A DNA stretch of 64,000 nt from Paenibacillus peoriae (GTDB lineage: Bacteria; Bacillota; Bacilli; Paenibacillales; Paenibacillaceae), in assembly GCF_022531965.1 (NCBI RefSeq), contig NZ_CP092831.1, forward strand, positions 48,501 to 112,500, given 5' to 3'. Shown piece by piece: positions 7,992-18,570 of the stretch; position 1 is the first letter of the stretch; each line of letters begins with the position of its first letter. Position numbers and translations under genes: made by a program. Below the pieces are notes generated by a model. The model saw only the letters and a program-made list of their open reading frames with translations, searched no databases and was not told the DNA's origin.

Positions 7992-8741
7992 ATGAAGCAA
8001 ATTTTGATCATAACAGACGGGTGCTCAAATGTAGGTGTTAGTCCAGTCATGGCGGCTGCCCAAGCTCTACGGGAAGGTATTACAGTGAATGTCGCCGGAG
8101 TCATAGATTATGGAACTATTGGCGAGCTTGGCAGCGCGGAGATTCAAGAAATTGCTAAAGCAGGGGGAGGGTTTAGCCAAATCGTTGGGACGAAGCAGTT
8201 GGCACAGACCATGCAGATGATGACGCGCAAAACGGTGGTTCAAACCATTCAGCAGGCGGTTAATAGAGAGTTAACGCACATTTTGGGCGAGGGTGGCGCC
8301 AAACATATCGGTGAACTTCCTCCGGCAAAACGAGCCCAAGTAGTTGAGGTGATGGACGAGCTGACAGAAACAAGCACCCTGGAGATTGCCTTGCTCATTG
8401 ATGCAAGTGCGAGCATGAAGCCCAAGCTGCCTGCTGTAGAGGACAGCATTCGCGATTTGCTGCTCAGCTTGCAGTCGAGAAGCGGACACAGCCGTCTATC
8501 GGTATTTCATTTTCCGGGCGGCAAAATGGGAGAAGACGCAGTCATGGATATCGGTTGGACCTCTGAGCTTAACCAGATCAAATCGATATTTGGACGCTTG
8601 CGGATGAAAGGGGCGACGCCGACAGGTCCTGCCATTTTACAAGTGATTGATTATTACCGATATGTTACACTAGGGGAACAGAAAGATCTGGAAGAATCCT
8701 ATGGCAAAGGAGAAGGGATGCTCGGTGACTACGTCGTCTGA
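7992..8741 (+). CDS. yabS: YabS-like von Willebrand factor A domain protein
   Basis: 249 aa. The N-terminus, MKQILIITDGCSNVGVSPVMAA, and the central EIALLIDASASMKPKLPAV contain the DxSxS metal-ion (MIDAS) motif of VWA domains. The domain spans about residues 125-235. YabS of B. subtilis is a VWA protein of unknown biochemical role, encoded next to the kinase YabT and expressed during sporulation. ATG 7992 follows GGAGG at 10 nt. The 3' end overlaps yabT, so the two are co-translated. A partner or scaffold role for YabT is inference from the constant gene pairing. Confidence 0.85.
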   Translation: MKQILIITDGCSNVGVSPVMAAAQALREGITVNVAGVIDYGTIGELGSAEIQEIAKAGGGFSQIVGTKQLAQTMQMMTRKTVVQTIQQAVNRELTHILGEGGAKHIGELPPAKRAQVVEVMDELTETSTLEIALLIDASASMKPKLPAVEDSIRDLLLSLQSRSGHSRLSVFHFPGGKMGEDAVMDIGWTSELNQIKSIFGRLRMKGATPTGPAILQVIDYYRYVTLGEQKDLEESYGKGEGMLGDYVV

Positions 8742-9663
8742 TCCCGTTCTTGCACCCGGAACGGTCATCAAGGGCAAGTGGAAGCGGAGCAGCTATGTCA
8801 TCCAGCGCTTGCTGGGCCGGGGAGCGAACGGAACTGTATATTTGGTAAAAGAAGCACAGGCCGATCGGCAATTTGCTCTGAAAATGGGGAAGAACACGCT
8901 TGATCTGCAATCGGAGATTAATGTGCTGACCACATTGCAGTCTCAGGGCACTCAGGCCGCCCTCCAGCGAAATGGAAATCCTTCCTTTTTGTTTGAGGTG
9001 GATGATGTAGTGTTACGCAGCGGAGAGATACCCTTTTATGTTATGCGGTACGTTAAGGGTGATCCACTTCATCGCTTTGTGGCAGCCAAAGGGCCGGAAT
9101 GGTATGGCGTGGCTGGAACCGGTATACTGAATCGTCTGGCGGATCTCCATCAGGCAGGGTGGGTGTTTGGCGACCTGAAGCCGCAGAATATTTTGGTCAA
9201 TGCCTATGGAGAGGCTGAATTAATTGACTACGGTGGGGTGTCTCTTGCTGGCCGGAGTGTTAAACAATTTACAGAATGGTATGACAGGGGATTTTGGAAT
9301 GCTGGCAGCCGAAATGCCGATTCCCAGTATGACCTGTTTGCCTTCGCTCTTCTAACGATTCATATATTGGAGAGCGAATCGTTAAAGGCGGCTGCCAGCA
9401 GGCTGCCACAGTTGCGTAATACGGCAGAATTGACGGTCATCATTCGCCGCAGCCGTGTATTACGCCCCTATGCCGAATGGCTACTGGGTGCAGTGCGTGG
9501 AGAATATTCCGATACTCGTGCAGCGGCCCGATCTTGGTCACGTTTGGCTTCCGCACATGTCAGGCAATCGTCGGTCAAAAGAGGGAATCCACGCTGGCTG
9601 GGATATGCTTTCACGGTATCGCTTTTGCTGCTTGCCGGAGCGCTCTGGATTGCGTTAAGGTAG
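8725..9663 (+). CDS. yabT: YabT-like Ser/Thr protein kinase, C-terminally membrane-anchored
   Basis: About 312 aa. Kinase motifs are clear: glycine loop LLGRGANGTVYLV, catalytic Lys in FALKMGK, catalytic loop VFGDLKPQNILVN, and DYG in place of DFG at the metal loop (LIDYGGVS). A single membrane helix, about 20 residues from GYAFTVSLLLL, ends the protein. B. subtilis YabT is a forespore Hanks-type kinase activated by DNA that phosphorylates RecA. GTG 8725 is preferred because AAAGGAGAAGGG lies just upstream. An in-frame ATG at 8701 is the alternative and would lengthen the overlap with yabS to 41 bp. Confidence 0.85.
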   Translation: MTTSSDPVLAPGTVIKGKWKRSSYVIQRLLGRGANGTVYLVKEAQADRQFALKMGKNTLDLQSEINVLTTLQSQGTQAALQRNGNPSFLFEVDDVVLRSGEIPFYVMRYVKGDPLHRFVAAKGPEWYGVAGTGILNRLADLHQAGWVFGDLKPQNILVNAYGEAELIDYGGVSLAGRSVKQFTEWYDRGFWNAGSRNADSQYDLFAFALLTIHILESESLKAAASRLPQLRNTAELTVIIRRSRVLRPYAEWLLGAVRGEYSDTRAAARSWSRLASAHVRQSSVKRGNPRWLGYAFTVSLLLLAGALWIALR

Positions 9664-9729
9664 CAGCATGACTTACATAAGATAACAGATGATCATCATT
9701 TTTACGGTAGGGAGAAAAGAGGGTCGGGA

Positions 9730-11178
9730 ATGGGAACAACAAAACCGACCGGTGTTGTACAGGAAGTGCTCGCCTTGGCGCGAGATCATTCACTGTGGAG
9801 CCCCGGAGACCGCATTGTGGTTGCTGTATCCGGTGGGCCGGATTCGGTGGCCCTTTTGCACATTTTACATGAAATATCCGTTATACATATGCCTTTACAA
9901 CTCGTCTGCGCTCACGTTCATCATGGATTCAGACCAGAGGAATCGGATGCGGAGGCTGAAGTGGTACGCAATATTGCCCGAAAGCTTGAACTTCCATTTG
10001 AAATGAATCGGGTCGATGTACCCGCTTATATGAAGGAGAGTGGTAAGGGACCACAGGAAGCAGCACGCGAGCTGCGCTACAGCTTTTTACATGATATGGC
10101 TACAAAGTGGGAAGCACAGCATATTGCAATGGCTCACCACGGCGACGATCAAGCCGAAACAGTTCTTTTGCACTTGCTGCGTGGTAGCGGCCCAGCAGGT
10201 TTGGCGGGTATGCGTTTGGCACGCAATGAAAAAAATGTGCAACTCATTCGCCCGCTGCTACGTATGTACAAGGCTGACCTGATTGAGTTTTGTAACTTGT
10301 ATGGTCTTTCCTACGTGATAGACAGCACTAATTTATCGTCCAAATACCGCCGTAACGCCATCCGCATGGATGTGCTTCCTTTTTTGGGGCAATATAATGA
10401 GCGACTGACACCATCCCTGAACCGGCTGGCCGAAACGATGGCTGACGAAAATGACTTTATGGAGGCATCTACGCTGTCAGCATACGAGAAAATGGTGAGC
10501 TTGGATAATGGCAGGTACATGTTTCCCATCGCTTCATACCGTAAGCTACCCGTTGCTTTACAACGGAGGTTGATTAAACTAATATTAAATTATCTGCCTT
10601 CGGACAGTGAAAATTTTGATTTTCGTAAAATTGAGACCGTTCGACTAAGACTTCTCCAAGAGGCATCGTCTACATGGAGTTTGGATTTGGGAGGCGGTGC
10701 GGTTGGAGTCCGCGAATATGACCAAGCGGTTTTGTTTGACCGTACGCAAGTCGTTATGGGCGAATGGTGCTATGGACTAAGTGTATTGCCTATTTCCGGT
10801 GAGCTAGAGTTGCCTGAAGCGGGTGGTATACTCCGGTGGCGAAGGGCTTCCTATTTGGATGGGGATCATCCGGCCAATAAGGAGGAAGCGTGGTTCGACG
10901 CAGATCAATTGAGTCTGCCTTTGACTGTACGCTCGCGATTACCTGGAGATACCATGTATGTAATGGGATTAAACGGAAGAAAAAAGGTTAAAGATATTTT
11001 TATTAATGAAAAAATACCTCCTTCAATGCGTTCCGTTATTCCCATCGTCTGCGACCACTCTGGAGCTATTCTCTGGATTCCGGGCGTACGACGTTCTGTA
11101 CATGCCGCGGTGCAAGAGCACACGTCTTCGGTTATATATATGTCATGGCAAAGACGAGAGAGTCCGGGGCACCGGTAA
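9730..11178 (+). CDS. tilS: tRNA(Ile)-lysidine synthase TilS
   Basis: 482 aa. The PP-loop ATP-binding motif SGGPDS is at residues 34-39. Other conserved parts are HVHHGFRPEESDAEAE, AHHGDDQAETVLLHLLRG, and the C-terminal TilS domain around RSRLPGDTMYVMG and KKVKDIFINEKIP. TilS ligates lysine to C34 of the tRNA-Ile with anticodon CAU, so that it reads AUA; it is essential. Start ATG 9730 follows AGAGGG by 6 nt. It is followed at 47 bp by hpt, the same tilS-hpt-ftsH order as in B. subtilis. Confidence 0.96.
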   Translation: MGTTKPTGVVQEVLALARDHSLWSPGDRIVVAVSGGPDSVALLHILHEISVIHMPLQLVCAHVHHGFRPEESDAEAEVVRNIARKLELPFEMNRVDVPAYMKESGKGPQEAARELRYSFLHDMATKWEAQHIAMAHHGDDQAETVLLHLLRGSGPAGLAGMRLARNEKNVQLIRPLLRMYKADLIEFCNLYGLSYVIDSTNLSSKYRRNAIRMDVLPFLGQYNERLTPSLNRLAETMADENDFMEASTLSAYEKMVSLDNGRYMFPIASYRKLPVALQRRLIKLILNYLPSDSENFDFRKIETVRLRLLQEASSTWSLDLGGGAVGVREYDQAVLFDRTQVVMGEWCYGLSVLPISGELELPEAGGILRWRRASYLDGDHPANKEEAWFDADQLSLPLTVRSRLPGDTMYVMGLNGRKKVKDIFINEKIPPSMRSVIPIVCDHSGAILWIPGVRRSVHAAVQEHTSSVIYMSWQRRESPGHR

Positions 11179-11225
11179 TTGCACAGGAACGGCTTTCATA
11201 GTATAAACTTAGGAGGTTTACACCG

Positions 11226-11765
11226 TTGCAAAATGATATTCAGGAAATATTGATCAGCGAAGAAGAAATTCAGAGTAAAATTAAGGAATTGGGTGCACAG
11301 CTCAGCGTAAAATATGAAGGGAAAAATCCATTGGTGATTTGCGTACTGAAAGGTGCGTTTATCTTTATGGCTGATTTGGTTAAATCCATTACAGTGCCAT
11401 TGGAGCTTGATTTCATGGCTGTATCAAGTTATGGAGCGTCCACAAAATCCTCAGGTATCATCAAAATCATTAAGGATTTGGACGCATCTGTGGAAGGACG
11501 CGACGTTCTGATTGTCGAAGATATTATCGACAGCGGCCTGACGCTGACACATTTGATTGAACTGCTCAAGAATCGTAATGCCAATTCGGTATGTGTCGTA
11601 ACCTTGTTCGACAAGCCTGCACGCCGGACGGTTAATCTTGAAGCAGATTATACTGGATTTACGCTTCCAGATGCGTTTGTTGTCGGCTATGGTCTGGACT
11701 ATGCCGAGCACTACCGGAACCTCCCATACATAGGGATTTTGAAGCCGGAAATCTATACCAGCTAA
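11226..11765 (+). CDS. hpt: Hypoxanthine-guanine phosphoribosyltransferase
   Basis: 179 aa, the normal HPRT length. The PRPP-binding motif [14 protein letters not shown] lies near residues 95-108. Further conserved parts are [13 protein letters not shown] (PPi loop), [10 protein letters not shown] (flexible loop) and [19 protein letters not shown]. It salvages hypoxanthine and guanine to IMP and GMP using PRPP. The start must be TTG 11226: AGGAGG lies 9 nt upstream and no in-frame ATG occurs before conserved sequence. Confidence 0.96.
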   Translation: MQNDIQEILISEEEIQSKIKELGAQLSVKYEGKNPLVICVLKGAFIFMADLVKSITVPLELDFMAVSSYGASTKSSGIIKIIKDLDASVEGRDVLIVEDIIDSGLTLTHLIELLKNRNANSVCVVTLFDKPARRTVNLEADYTGFTLPDAFVVGYGLDYAEHYRNLPYIGILKPEIYTS

Positions 11766-11803
11766 TCTCAGCCTCCAGTCCTAGGACTAAATAAGGCCCT
11801 TTG

Positions 11804-11833
11804 TTGAGAAGGACTTACAGGCTATGGTAAAAT
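11804..11833 (+). promoter_or_regulatory. Sigma-A promoter of ftsH
   Basis: TTGAGA (11804-11809) and TAAAAT (11828-11833) are 18 bp apart, with a TG one base before the -10 box (extended -10). It lies 29 bp before the ftsH start. Confidence 0.75.
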
Positions 11834-11862
11834 AACTTAAGTGTCTCGAGAGGAGGTAGGGG

Positions 11863-13902
11863 ATGAATCGGTTCATCCGGAATTCTGGTTTTTATTTGAT
11901 TCTTTTTTTAGTTGTGGTGGGTATCGTTCAGTTTGTTAGTAACAGTAACGAAGCCTCCGATCTCCCTAGATATGACCAATTACGGCAAGAGGTTAAAGCT
12001 AATAACATCTCTAAAGTAACGGTCCAATTTGACGGTTACGCCTATCTTGTAACCGGTGCATATAAGAAGCAGCCGGCTAATGCTAAATCGACCAATTTTT
12101 CCGTATATGTTCCACCAACGGATCAAGCACTAAGTGAACTGGTAAATGCCAGCGAAACGAACGGGTTTGAATATGTACAGAAGAAAATGGAAGGCGAAAG
12201 CATCTGGCTGACGTTTTTGACTTCTATCATTCCTTTGGTGATCATGTTCCTGTTGTTCTTCTTCCTGTTTAATCAGGCACAGGGCGGTGGCGGCAAAGTT
12301 ATGAACTTCGGCAAGAGCAAAGCCCGTCTGTATAACGAAGAGAAGAAGAAGGTTACGTTCGAGGACGTGGCAGGGGCTGACGAAGAGAAGCAGGAGCTTG
12401 TCGAAGTCGTAGAATTCTTGAAGGACCCACGCAAGTTTGCAGCTGTGGGCGCTCGTATCCCGAAAGGTGTTCTGTTAGTGGGCCCTCCAGGTACGGGTAA
12501 AACACTCTTGGCAAGAGCTGTTGCAGGCGAGGCTGGAGTACCGTTTTTCAGTATCTCAGGTTCTGATTTTGTAGAAATGTTTGTCGGGGTCGGTGCTTCC
12601 CGTGTTCGCGATTTGTTCGAGAACGCTAAGAAGAACGCACCTTGTATCATTTTCATTGATGAGATTGATGCCGTTGGACGTCAACGTGGCGCTGGATTGG
12701 GTGGCGGACATGATGAACGTGAGCAGACGCTCAACCAATTGCTCGTAGAAATGGATGGATTCGGCGCAAACGAAGGTATTATCATCGTAGCTGCTACAAA
12801 CCGTCCGGATATTCTAGACCCGGCGTTGCTTCGTCCAGGACGTTTTGACCGGCAAATTACGGTTGACCGTCCAGATGTTAAAGGCCGTGAAGCAGTATTG
12901 TATGTACATGCTCGCAACAAGCCGTTAACGAAGGATGTTAAATTGGACGTAATTGCGAAACGTACAACAGGCTTTACAGGCGCTGATCTCGAAAATCTGT
13001 TGAACGAAGCTGCCTTGTTGGCGGCTCGTCGTAACCGCAGGGATATTTCGATGCGAGAAGTAGATGAAGCCATCGACCGTGTTATCGTAGGTACAGAAAA
13101 ACGCAGCCGCGTAATCAGTGACCGCGAGAAACGAATTGTTGCTTATCATGAAGCAGGCCATACGATTATTGGTTTCTTCTTGGAAAATGCCGACATGGTT
13201 CACAAGGTAACGATTATTCCACGTGGACGTGCAGGCGGATATGTCATTATGCTTCCGAAGGAAGACCGCATGCTGACAACCAAGCAGGAATTGCTGGACA
13301 AAATCACTGGATTGTTGGGTGGACGCGTATCCGAGGAACTGTTCATTGGTGAGATCGGAACAGGAGCCTATAGCGACTTCCAACAAGCAACAAGCATTGC
13401 ACGCAGCATGATCGTAGAATATGGTATGAGTGAGAAACTTGGTCCGATGCAGTTCGGTACTTCACAAGGCCAAGTATTCCTTGGACGCGATATCGGTCAT
13501 GAGCAGAACTACAGTGATCAGATCGCTTATCAGATTGACCAGGAGATGAATCGTTTCATCACTGAATCTTATGAGCGTGCTAGAGAACTCCTGACCAAGT
13601 ATTCCAAAGAGGTTCATTTGATTGCTCAAACCTTGCTGGTAGAAGAAACCTTGGAACTTGAACAAATCAAACGTTTGATTGAGACAGGTTCTTTGGATGG
13701 TGGCACGACTGAGGGAGAAGGAACACCGGAAAACGGTGAGCCTGTGATCGACAACATTGGAGACGTCCGTGTACGTATTCAAGGTAAGGATGAAGAGCCT
13801 AAGAATACAACAGATCAACCGAATGATATCCCTAATCTGCAAAAGCCAGAGGATGACAACAATTCGGGCAACTCCGGTGGTACTCCACCGACAACAACCT
13901 AA
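11863..13902 (+). CDS. ftsH: ATP-dependent zinc metalloprotease FtsH
   Basis: 679 aa. Two membrane helices (about residues 5-24 and 120-142) flank a small outer domain. The AAA+ module has Walker A GPPGTGKT (207-214), Walker [12 protein letters not shown] and the SRH region RPGRFDR. The zinc-protease motif HEAGH is at 429-433. The C-terminal 50 residues are polar and low-complexity (Asn/Asp/Gly/Pro/Thr) and probably disordered. FtsH degrades misassembled membrane proteins and short-lived regulators, and in Bacillus is needed for normal sporulation and stress tolerance. ATG 11863 is preceded by AGAGGAGG. The gene has its own promoter and a strong terminator. Confidence 0.97.
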   Translation: MNRFIRNSGFYLILFLVVVGIVQFVSNSNEASDLPRYDQLRQEVKANNISKVTVQFDGYAYLVTGAYKKQPANAKSTNFSVYVPPTDQALSELVNASETNGFEYVQKKMEGESIWLTFLTSIIPLVIMFLLFFFLFNQAQGGGGKVMNFGKSKARLYNEEKKKVTFEDVAGADEEKQELVEVVEFLKDPRKFAAVGARIPKGVLLVGPPGTGKTLLARAVAGEAGVPFFSISGSDFVEMFVGVGASRVRDLFENAKKNAPCIIFIDEIDAVGRQRGAGLGGGHDEREQTLNQLLVEMDGFGANEGIIIVAATNRPDILDPALLRPGRFDRQITVDRPDVKGREAVLYVHARNKPLTKDVKLDVIAKRTTGFTGADLENLLNEAALLAARRNRRDISMREVDEAIDRVIVGTEKRSRVISDREKRIVAYHEAGHTIIGFFLENADMVHKVTIIPRGRAGGYVIMLPKEDRMLTTKQELLDKITGLLGGRVSEELFIGEIGTGAYSDFQQATSIARSMIVEYGMSEKLGPMQFGTSQGQVFLGRDIGHEQNYSDQIAYQIDQEMNRFITESYERARELLTKYSKEVHLIAQTLLVEETLELEQIKRLIETGSLDGGTTEGEGTPENGEPVIDNIGDVRVRIQGKDEEPKNTTDQPNDIPNLQKPEDDNNSGNSGGTPPTTT

Positions 13903-13935
13903 TCATTCAATGGATAGTTGAATAAGCTTATATGC

Positions 13936-13978
13936 AAGCTCCGGGGAACCAGGTATTATTGGTTTTCCGGAGCTTTTT
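13936..13978 (+). terminator. Rho-independent terminator after ftsH
   Basis: AAGCTCCGG pairs with CCGGAGCTT; inside, GGAACC faces GGTTTT around a short loop. Five T residues follow. Confidence 0.9.
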
Positions 13979-14004
13979 AAATGGAAGATTATTGCTAACG
14001 TGAT

Positions 14005-14033
14005 TTGACAGACACCGGAACGTTGTGTACATT
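14005..14033 (+). promoter_or_regulatory. Candidate sigma-A promoter of nadB
   Basis: A consensus TTGACA (14005-14010) is 17 bp from TACATT (14028-14033). A leader of about 140 nt runs to nadB. A NAD-responsive repressor site would be expected near here, but I cannot identify one. Confidence 0.55.
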
Positions 14034-14179
14034 TATTGTTAAATAAACGGCTGTCGTCTTCTTAGCTTATAAAAGCCAACAGCTGCTGCAATCGACTTTC
14101 TATTATTTTGAACATATACGTGAGCGCATACTGTAGAACCTATGGTGTGCGCTATTCTTCTGTGAAATCAGGTGAAGTC

Positions 14180-15793
14180 ATGATTCCAAGATATCTAGTT
14201 GATTTTGATGTAGCGGAATTGACCCGATTGGAAGCCGACGTGTTAATTATCGGCTCGGGCATTGCGGGCTTATATACAGCCATTAAGGCTGCAGAGAATC
14301 GGAAAGTGTTGCTGATCACCAAGAAGACTTTGATGGAAAGCAACACACGTTATGCTCAAGGCGGCATTGCTGCTGTCACATCGGATGAGGATACACCTGC
14401 TTATCATATGCAGGACACCCTGATTGCTGGTGCAGGTTTGTGCGAACCAGAGGCGGTCAGAACGCTTGTCCATGAAGGTCCAGGTGGTATTCAAGAGTTA
14501 ATACGTATGGGAACGGCTTTTGATCGTGTGGATGGTGAACTAGCATTGACACGGGAAGGAGCGCATAGCCATCGGCGTATTTTGCATGCGAATGGGGACG
14601 CTACGGGTTATGAAATTGTTCGTGCGTTGTCAAAGCAGGTTGCTGCTCATCCCGGTATCGAAGTGTGGGAAGAGTGCATGGTCGTCGACCTGCTGACTGA
14701 GCATGGTGAGTGTATTGGGGCCCTCGTCCAAAAGCCAGGTGGGGAAAGGTCGTATATCACTGCTAATGCAACGATTTTGTGCTCAGGAGGTAGCGGGCAA
14801 TTATACCGTTATACGACTAACCCGGATATTGCAACCGGGGATGGTATTGCTATGGCGTATCGTGCTGGGGCGATTGTCCGGGATATGGAATTCATACAGT
14901 TTCATCCTACGGCGTTGTGCCATCCGGGCGCTCCAAGGTTTCTAATTTCCGAAGCTGTACGGGGAGAAGGAGCCGTGTTACGCAATATTCACGGAGAACG
15001 CTTCATGGACAAGTATGATTCACGGCAGGAGCTTGCACCCAGAGATATCGTAGCTCGTGCTATCATTCATGAGATGGAACGCACCCAAGCTGCGTTTGTA
15101 TACTTGGATATTACGCATGAGCCGCCTGAGCGGGTGAAGCGACGTTTTCCAACCATTTATCGGACATGTCTGTCATTTGGTTTGGATATGACGACAGACT
15201 GGATTCCCATTGCGCCTGCTGCCCATTATATGATGGGTGGTGTTCAGACCAATTTACACGGGGAAAGCTCCATTGCGCGTTTATTCGCCTGCGGGGAGAC
15301 CTCTTCTACAGGTGTTCACGGAGCTAATCGTCTTGCGAGCAATTCATTATCTGAAGCTATTGTATTCGCCAGTAGGATTATTGAGCGACTGCATTCATTG
15401 CCACCGCTGGTCGGCCATACGTTGATATCTTATAGCGATAACCGCACAGAGTTCCCGGCTTCATCCGTCACGGAGCAACGGCTTAAGCTGCAAGAAGCAA
15501 TGGTTCGTTATGCTGGAGTTCGTCGGCACGGCGAGGGGCTGCAAGCAGCATTAGATGAGCTGCAAGGGCAAATGCCTATTTTCGGGGCTGTGATCGCTAG
15601 CCGGGAAGAGATCGAATTTGCCAATTTGCTCACATGTGCTTTATTAGTAACAGATTGTGCGTTACTGCGTGAGGAGAGCCGGGGAGCGCATTATCGCGAG
15701 GATTTTCCTGAGACAGATGATAGCGCCTGGCGAAAGCATGTCCAGCAGCGACGTGATCAAGGGATAACGGAGGAGTACGTTCATGACATCTAA
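14180..15793 (+). CDS. nadB: L-aspartate oxidase
   Basis: 537 aa. The FAD dinucleotide fold, LIIGSGIAGLYTAI, is near residues 22-35. Further motifs are RYAQGGIAAV, the substrate loop TREGAHSHRRILHANGDATG, and FHPTALCHPGAPRFLISEAVRGEGAVL. NadB oxidises L-aspartate to iminoaspartate, the first step of de novo NAD synthesis. ATG 14180 is chosen because AGGTGA lies just upstream and it aligns with the family N-terminus; in-frame ATG 14108 would add an unrelated 24 residues. nadC overlaps its end by 11 bp, and nadA is not between them. Confidence 0.94.
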   Translation: MIPRYLVDFDVAELTRLEADVLIIGSGIAGLYTAIKAAENRKVLLITKKTLMESNTRYAQGGIAAVTSDEDTPAYHMQDTLIAGAGLCEPEAVRTLVHEGPGGIQELIRMGTAFDRVDGELALTREGAHSHRRILHANGDATGYEIVRALSKQVAAHPGIEVWEECMVVDLLTEHGECIGALVQKPGGERSYITANATILCSGGSGQLYRYTTNPDIATGDGIAMAYRAGAIVRDMEFIQFHPTALCHPGAPRFLISEAVRGEGAVLRNIHGERFMDKYDSRQELAPRDIVARAIIHEMERTQAAFVYLDITHEPPERVKRRFPTIYRTCLSFGLDMTTDWIPIAPAAHYMMGGVQTNLHGESSIARLFACGETSSTGVHGANRLASNSLSEAIVFASRIIERLHSLPPLVGHTLISYSDNRTEFPASSVTEQRLKLQEAMVRYAGVRRHGEGLQAALDELQGQMPIFGAVIASREEIEFANLLTCALLVTDCALLREESRGAHYREDFPETDDSAWRKHVQQRRDQGITEEYVHDI

Positions 15794-16673
15794 CAGCGAG
15801 CTTTATGGAGAGTTTAGTGGATATCAGGAGGAACTGACGGCACAAATTCGCAGCTGGCTGCGAGAAGATACGGGCTCTGGCGATGTGACCACGCGCTGGA
15901 CGATTGAGCAGGGCCACCAATCCAAGGCTGTCATTCATGCCAAGGAGAGCGGCGTAGTTGCGGGTTTACCCGTGGCTGCCCTTGTATTTCAGGTAGTGGA
16001 CCCTTCCTTGTCGTTTACTCCGCTGGTGACCGATGGACAGTGGATTGAAAAGGGAAGCGTTTTGGCTGAAGTGAATGGAAGTACCCATGCGATTTTGACT
16101 GGAGAGCGACTGGCGTTAAATTTGCTACAACGAATGTCTGGCATTGCCACGCGGACTCGAGCTTTTATAGAACAATTGCATGGTTTGTCCACCCGCTTGG
16201 TGGATACACGCAAAACAACACCGGGACATCGGCTGCTGGAGAAGTATGCTGTTCGTGTAGGCGGTGGCTCGAATCATCGCTTTGGCCTGTACGATGCTGT
16301 TATGATTAAGGATAATCATATTAAGGGCGCAGGTGGGATTGAACAAGCTGTGAGTCGAGCGCGCGCTAATATACCGCATACGATGACGATTGAAGTAGAG
16401 ACGGAAAACATGAAACAAGTGCAGGAAGCCCTGGAAGCTGGGGCGGATATCATTATGCTGGATAACATGTCTGCCCCAGATATGAAGGAAGCCGTTCGGT
16501 TCATTCGGGAACGGGCACCACATGTCAAAACAGAAGCCTCGGGCAATGTATCGCTGGATACAGTGCGTGAGATGGCTGAGAGTGGCGTAGATGTGATTTC
16601 TGTAGGCAGGCTGACATACTCTTTTCATAGTCTGGATATCAGCCTTGACCTTAACGCAAAGAAAGATAGGTGA
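15783..16673 (+). CDS. nadC: Nicotinate-nucleotide pyrophosphorylase (carboxylating)
   Basis: 296 aa. Family motifs are DTRKTTPGHRLLEKYAVRVGGGSNHR (as extent), DAVMIKDNHI, TIEVETENMKQVQEAL, GADIIMLDNMS and EASGNVSLDTV. NadC converts quinolinate and PRPP to nicotinate mononucleotide. The start ATG 15783 lies inside the end of nadB, with an AGGAG ribosome site 7 nt before it, so the two are translationally coupled. Confidence 0.96.
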   Translation: MTSNSELYGEFSGYQEELTAQIRSWLREDTGSGDVTTRWTIEQGHQSKAVIHAKESGVVAGLPVAALVFQVVDPSLSFTPLVTDGQWIEKGSVLAEVNGSTHAILTGERLALNLLQRMSGIATRTRAFIEQLHGLSTRLVDTRKTTPGHRLLEKYAVRVGGGSNHRFGLYDAVMIKDNHIKGAGGIEQAVSRARANIPHTMTIEVETENMKQVQEALEAGADIIMLDNMSAPDMKEAVRFIRERAPHVKTEASGNVSLDTVREMAESGVDVISVGRLTYSFHSLDISLDLNAKKDR

Positions 16674-16679
16674 CACCCA

Positions 16680-17447
16680 TTGATTCTTGTAGTGGATGTA
16701 GGTAATACCAATATTGTTCTGGGGATGTACGAAGGGCGGGAGCTGTTGCACCATTACCGGATAAGCACCTCCAGACAGGCAACCGCAGATGAATACGGCG
16801 TACTCATACATAATCTTTTTAGTATGGGTGGCGTATTAAAGGATGACATCCAAGGAGTTATTATTTCCTCTGTCGTTCCGCCATTGGTCCGTGTATTAGA
16901 AGAAATGTGCGATAAATACATAGGCAAAACGCCGTTAATCGTCGGACCGGGAATCAAGACCGGTCTTAACCTGCGTTATGAGAATCCGCGTGAAGTAGGT
17001 GCGGATCGGATCGTGAACGCTGTTGCGGCTGTCGAACGGTTCGGCGGGCCGCTGGTTGTGGTGGATTTTGGAACCGCGACGACGTTTGATTGTATTGACG
17101 ATAAGGGAAACTACCTGGGTGGTGTAATTGTACCGGGTATCGGGATTTCGACAGAGGCACTGTATCAACGGGCTTCCAAGCTGCCCCGCATCGAGTTGGA
17201 GAAACCCAAAAAGGTTATTGGTCGTAATACGGTTCATGCCATGCAAGCTGGGATTATCTTCGGTTATGCTGGGCAAGTGGATGGCATTGTGAGGCGCATT
17301 AAGGAAGAAATGCAGGCGGAGCCTACGGTTATTGCTACCGGAGGTCTTGCAGAGCTAATCGCATCAGAGACAGAGAGCATTCAGAAAGTGTTGCCGATGT
17401 TGACGCTCGAAGGATTACGTATCATTTACCAACGTAACGCTGAATAA
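16680..17447 (+). CDS. coaX: Type III pantothenate kinase
   Basis: 255 aa. The ASKHA-fold phosphate motif DVGNTN is at residues 6-11, followed by [11 protein letters not shown] and [14 protein letters not shown]. CoaX phosphorylates pantothenate, the first step of coenzyme A synthesis; type III enzymes are not inhibited by CoA. The start is TTG 16680, with AGGTGA (overlapping the nadC stop) 7 nt upstream; no ATG exists near the conserved N-terminus. A strong terminator follows. Several pathways in this window depend on CoA or acyl-CoA, but the position here is the ancestral Bacillales one. Confidence 0.95.
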   Translation: MILVVDVGNTNIVLGMYEGRELLHHYRISTSRQATADEYGVLIHNLFSMGGVLKDDIQGVIISSVVPPLVRVLEEMCDKYIGKTPLIVGPGIKTGLNLRYENPREVGADRIVNAVAAVERFGGPLVVVDFGTATTFDCIDDKGNYLGGVIVPGIGISTEALYQRASKLPRIELEKPKKVIGRNTVHAMQAGIIFGYAGQVDGIVRRIKEEMQAEPTVIATGGLAELIASETESIQKVLPMLTLEGLRIIYQRNAE

Positions 17448-17463
17448 AAAAGTGGATATAAGC

Positions 17464-17515
17464 TGCCGCTGCGTCCAACCGATGATCTTATCGGTTTGGA
17501 TTAGCGGCGTTTTTC
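17464..17515 (+). terminator. Rho-independent terminator after coaX
   Basis: A long stem (GCCGCT with AGCGGC on the outside, TCCAACCGAT with ATCGGTTTGGA inside) surrounds a short loop and is followed by a T-run. Confidence 0.9.
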
Positions 17516-17665
17516 GTCTATACTGAAATATGTTACGTTTTTGAACAATTCGCGTGATCTGTCGATGCAGGTTGTTTATATAGTAGGAAATTATGCTTCA
17601 ATGATGAGCAATACTAACGAAAATAAGCAGCATAGCTGTCCTGGAGAATAGGGGAGGATATCAAT

Positions 17666-18550
17666 ATGGAAAATAAGCAGGATCGACTTATTCGTGGCAC
17701 AGCCATGGATGGGAGGGTTAGAGCTTTTGCTGTTCGGACAACTCAATTGGTAGAGGAATTGCGGAGAAGACATGATACGTATCCAACGGCTACCGCTGCT
17801 TTGGGGCGAACCCTCACAGCAGGAGCTATTATGGGTTCTATGCTAAAAGGCAAAGAGCGATTAACCATTCAAGTTAAAGGTGATGGACCGATTGGGCAAA
17901 TCGTCGTTGATGCCAATGCTGTAGGGGAAGTGCGAGGTTATGTTACTGAACCACATGTGCATTTGCCGAGCAATAGTATGGGCAAACTGGATGTAGCGGG
18001 TGCTGTAGGTACAGAGGGGTTCATTCATATCATCAAGGATTTGGGGTTAAAAGAACCGTATCGCGGCAGTACTCCGATTATTTCCGGTGAACTGGGTGAG
18101 GACTTTACCTATTATTTTGCCAAATCGGAGCAGACCCCGTCAGCGGTGGGCTTGGGTGTGCTGGTAGATACTGATAACTCGGTTATTGTGGCCGGTGGAT
18201 TTATTATTCAATTGCTTCCAGGCTTGAATGATGATGAGATAACTGCGATCGAAAATGCAGTCAGCTCCATTCCGCCCGTTACCGCTTTGCTGGATCAAGG
18301 GTTGGAACTTGATGAAATGCTGCGCTGGATGTTGCCGGACGTTCGGATTCTCGATGAATTGGATATCCATTTTCAATGTGAGTGTTCACGTGAGCGCGTG
18401 GAAAAAACATTGATCAGTTTGGGAGAAAGCGAATTAGAGCAGTTAATTGAGGAAGAAGGACAGGCTGAGGTCGTATGTCACTTTTGTAATGAGGCTTATC
18501 AGTTTAATAAAGATGAGCTGCAAAATCTGTTAGATCAAGCCAAAGCCTAA
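17666..18550 (+). CDS. hslO: Hsp33, redox-regulated chaperonin
   Basis: 294 aa. The N-terminal Hsp33 domain includes GRVRAFAVRTTQLVEELRRRH and GPIGQIVVDANAVGEVRGYV. The C-terminal zinc redox switch is C238-x-C240 (QCECSRERV) and C271-xx-C274 (CHFCNEAY). Under oxidative stress these cysteines form disulfides, zinc is released, and the protein unfolds partly into an active holdase. ATG 17666 follows GGGGAGG at 8 nt. The order hslO - yacD-like - cysK matches B. subtilis. Confidence 0.96.
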   Translation: MENKQDRLIRGTAMDGRVRAFAVRTTQLVEELRRRHDTYPTATAALGRTLTAGAIMGSMLKGKERLTIQVKGDGPIGQIVVDANAVGEVRGYVTEPHVHLPSNSMGKLDVAGAVGTEGFIHIIKDLGLKEPYRGSTPIISGELGEDFTYYFAKSEQTPSAVGLGVLVDTDNSVIVAGGFIIQLLPGLNDDEITAIENAVSSIPPVTALLDQGLELDEMLRWMLPDVRILDELDIHFQCECSRERVEKTLISLGESELEQLIEEEGQAEVVCHFCNEAYQFNKDELQNLLDQAKA

Positions 18551-18570
18551 CCGGATGGGCGGTGCAAGCG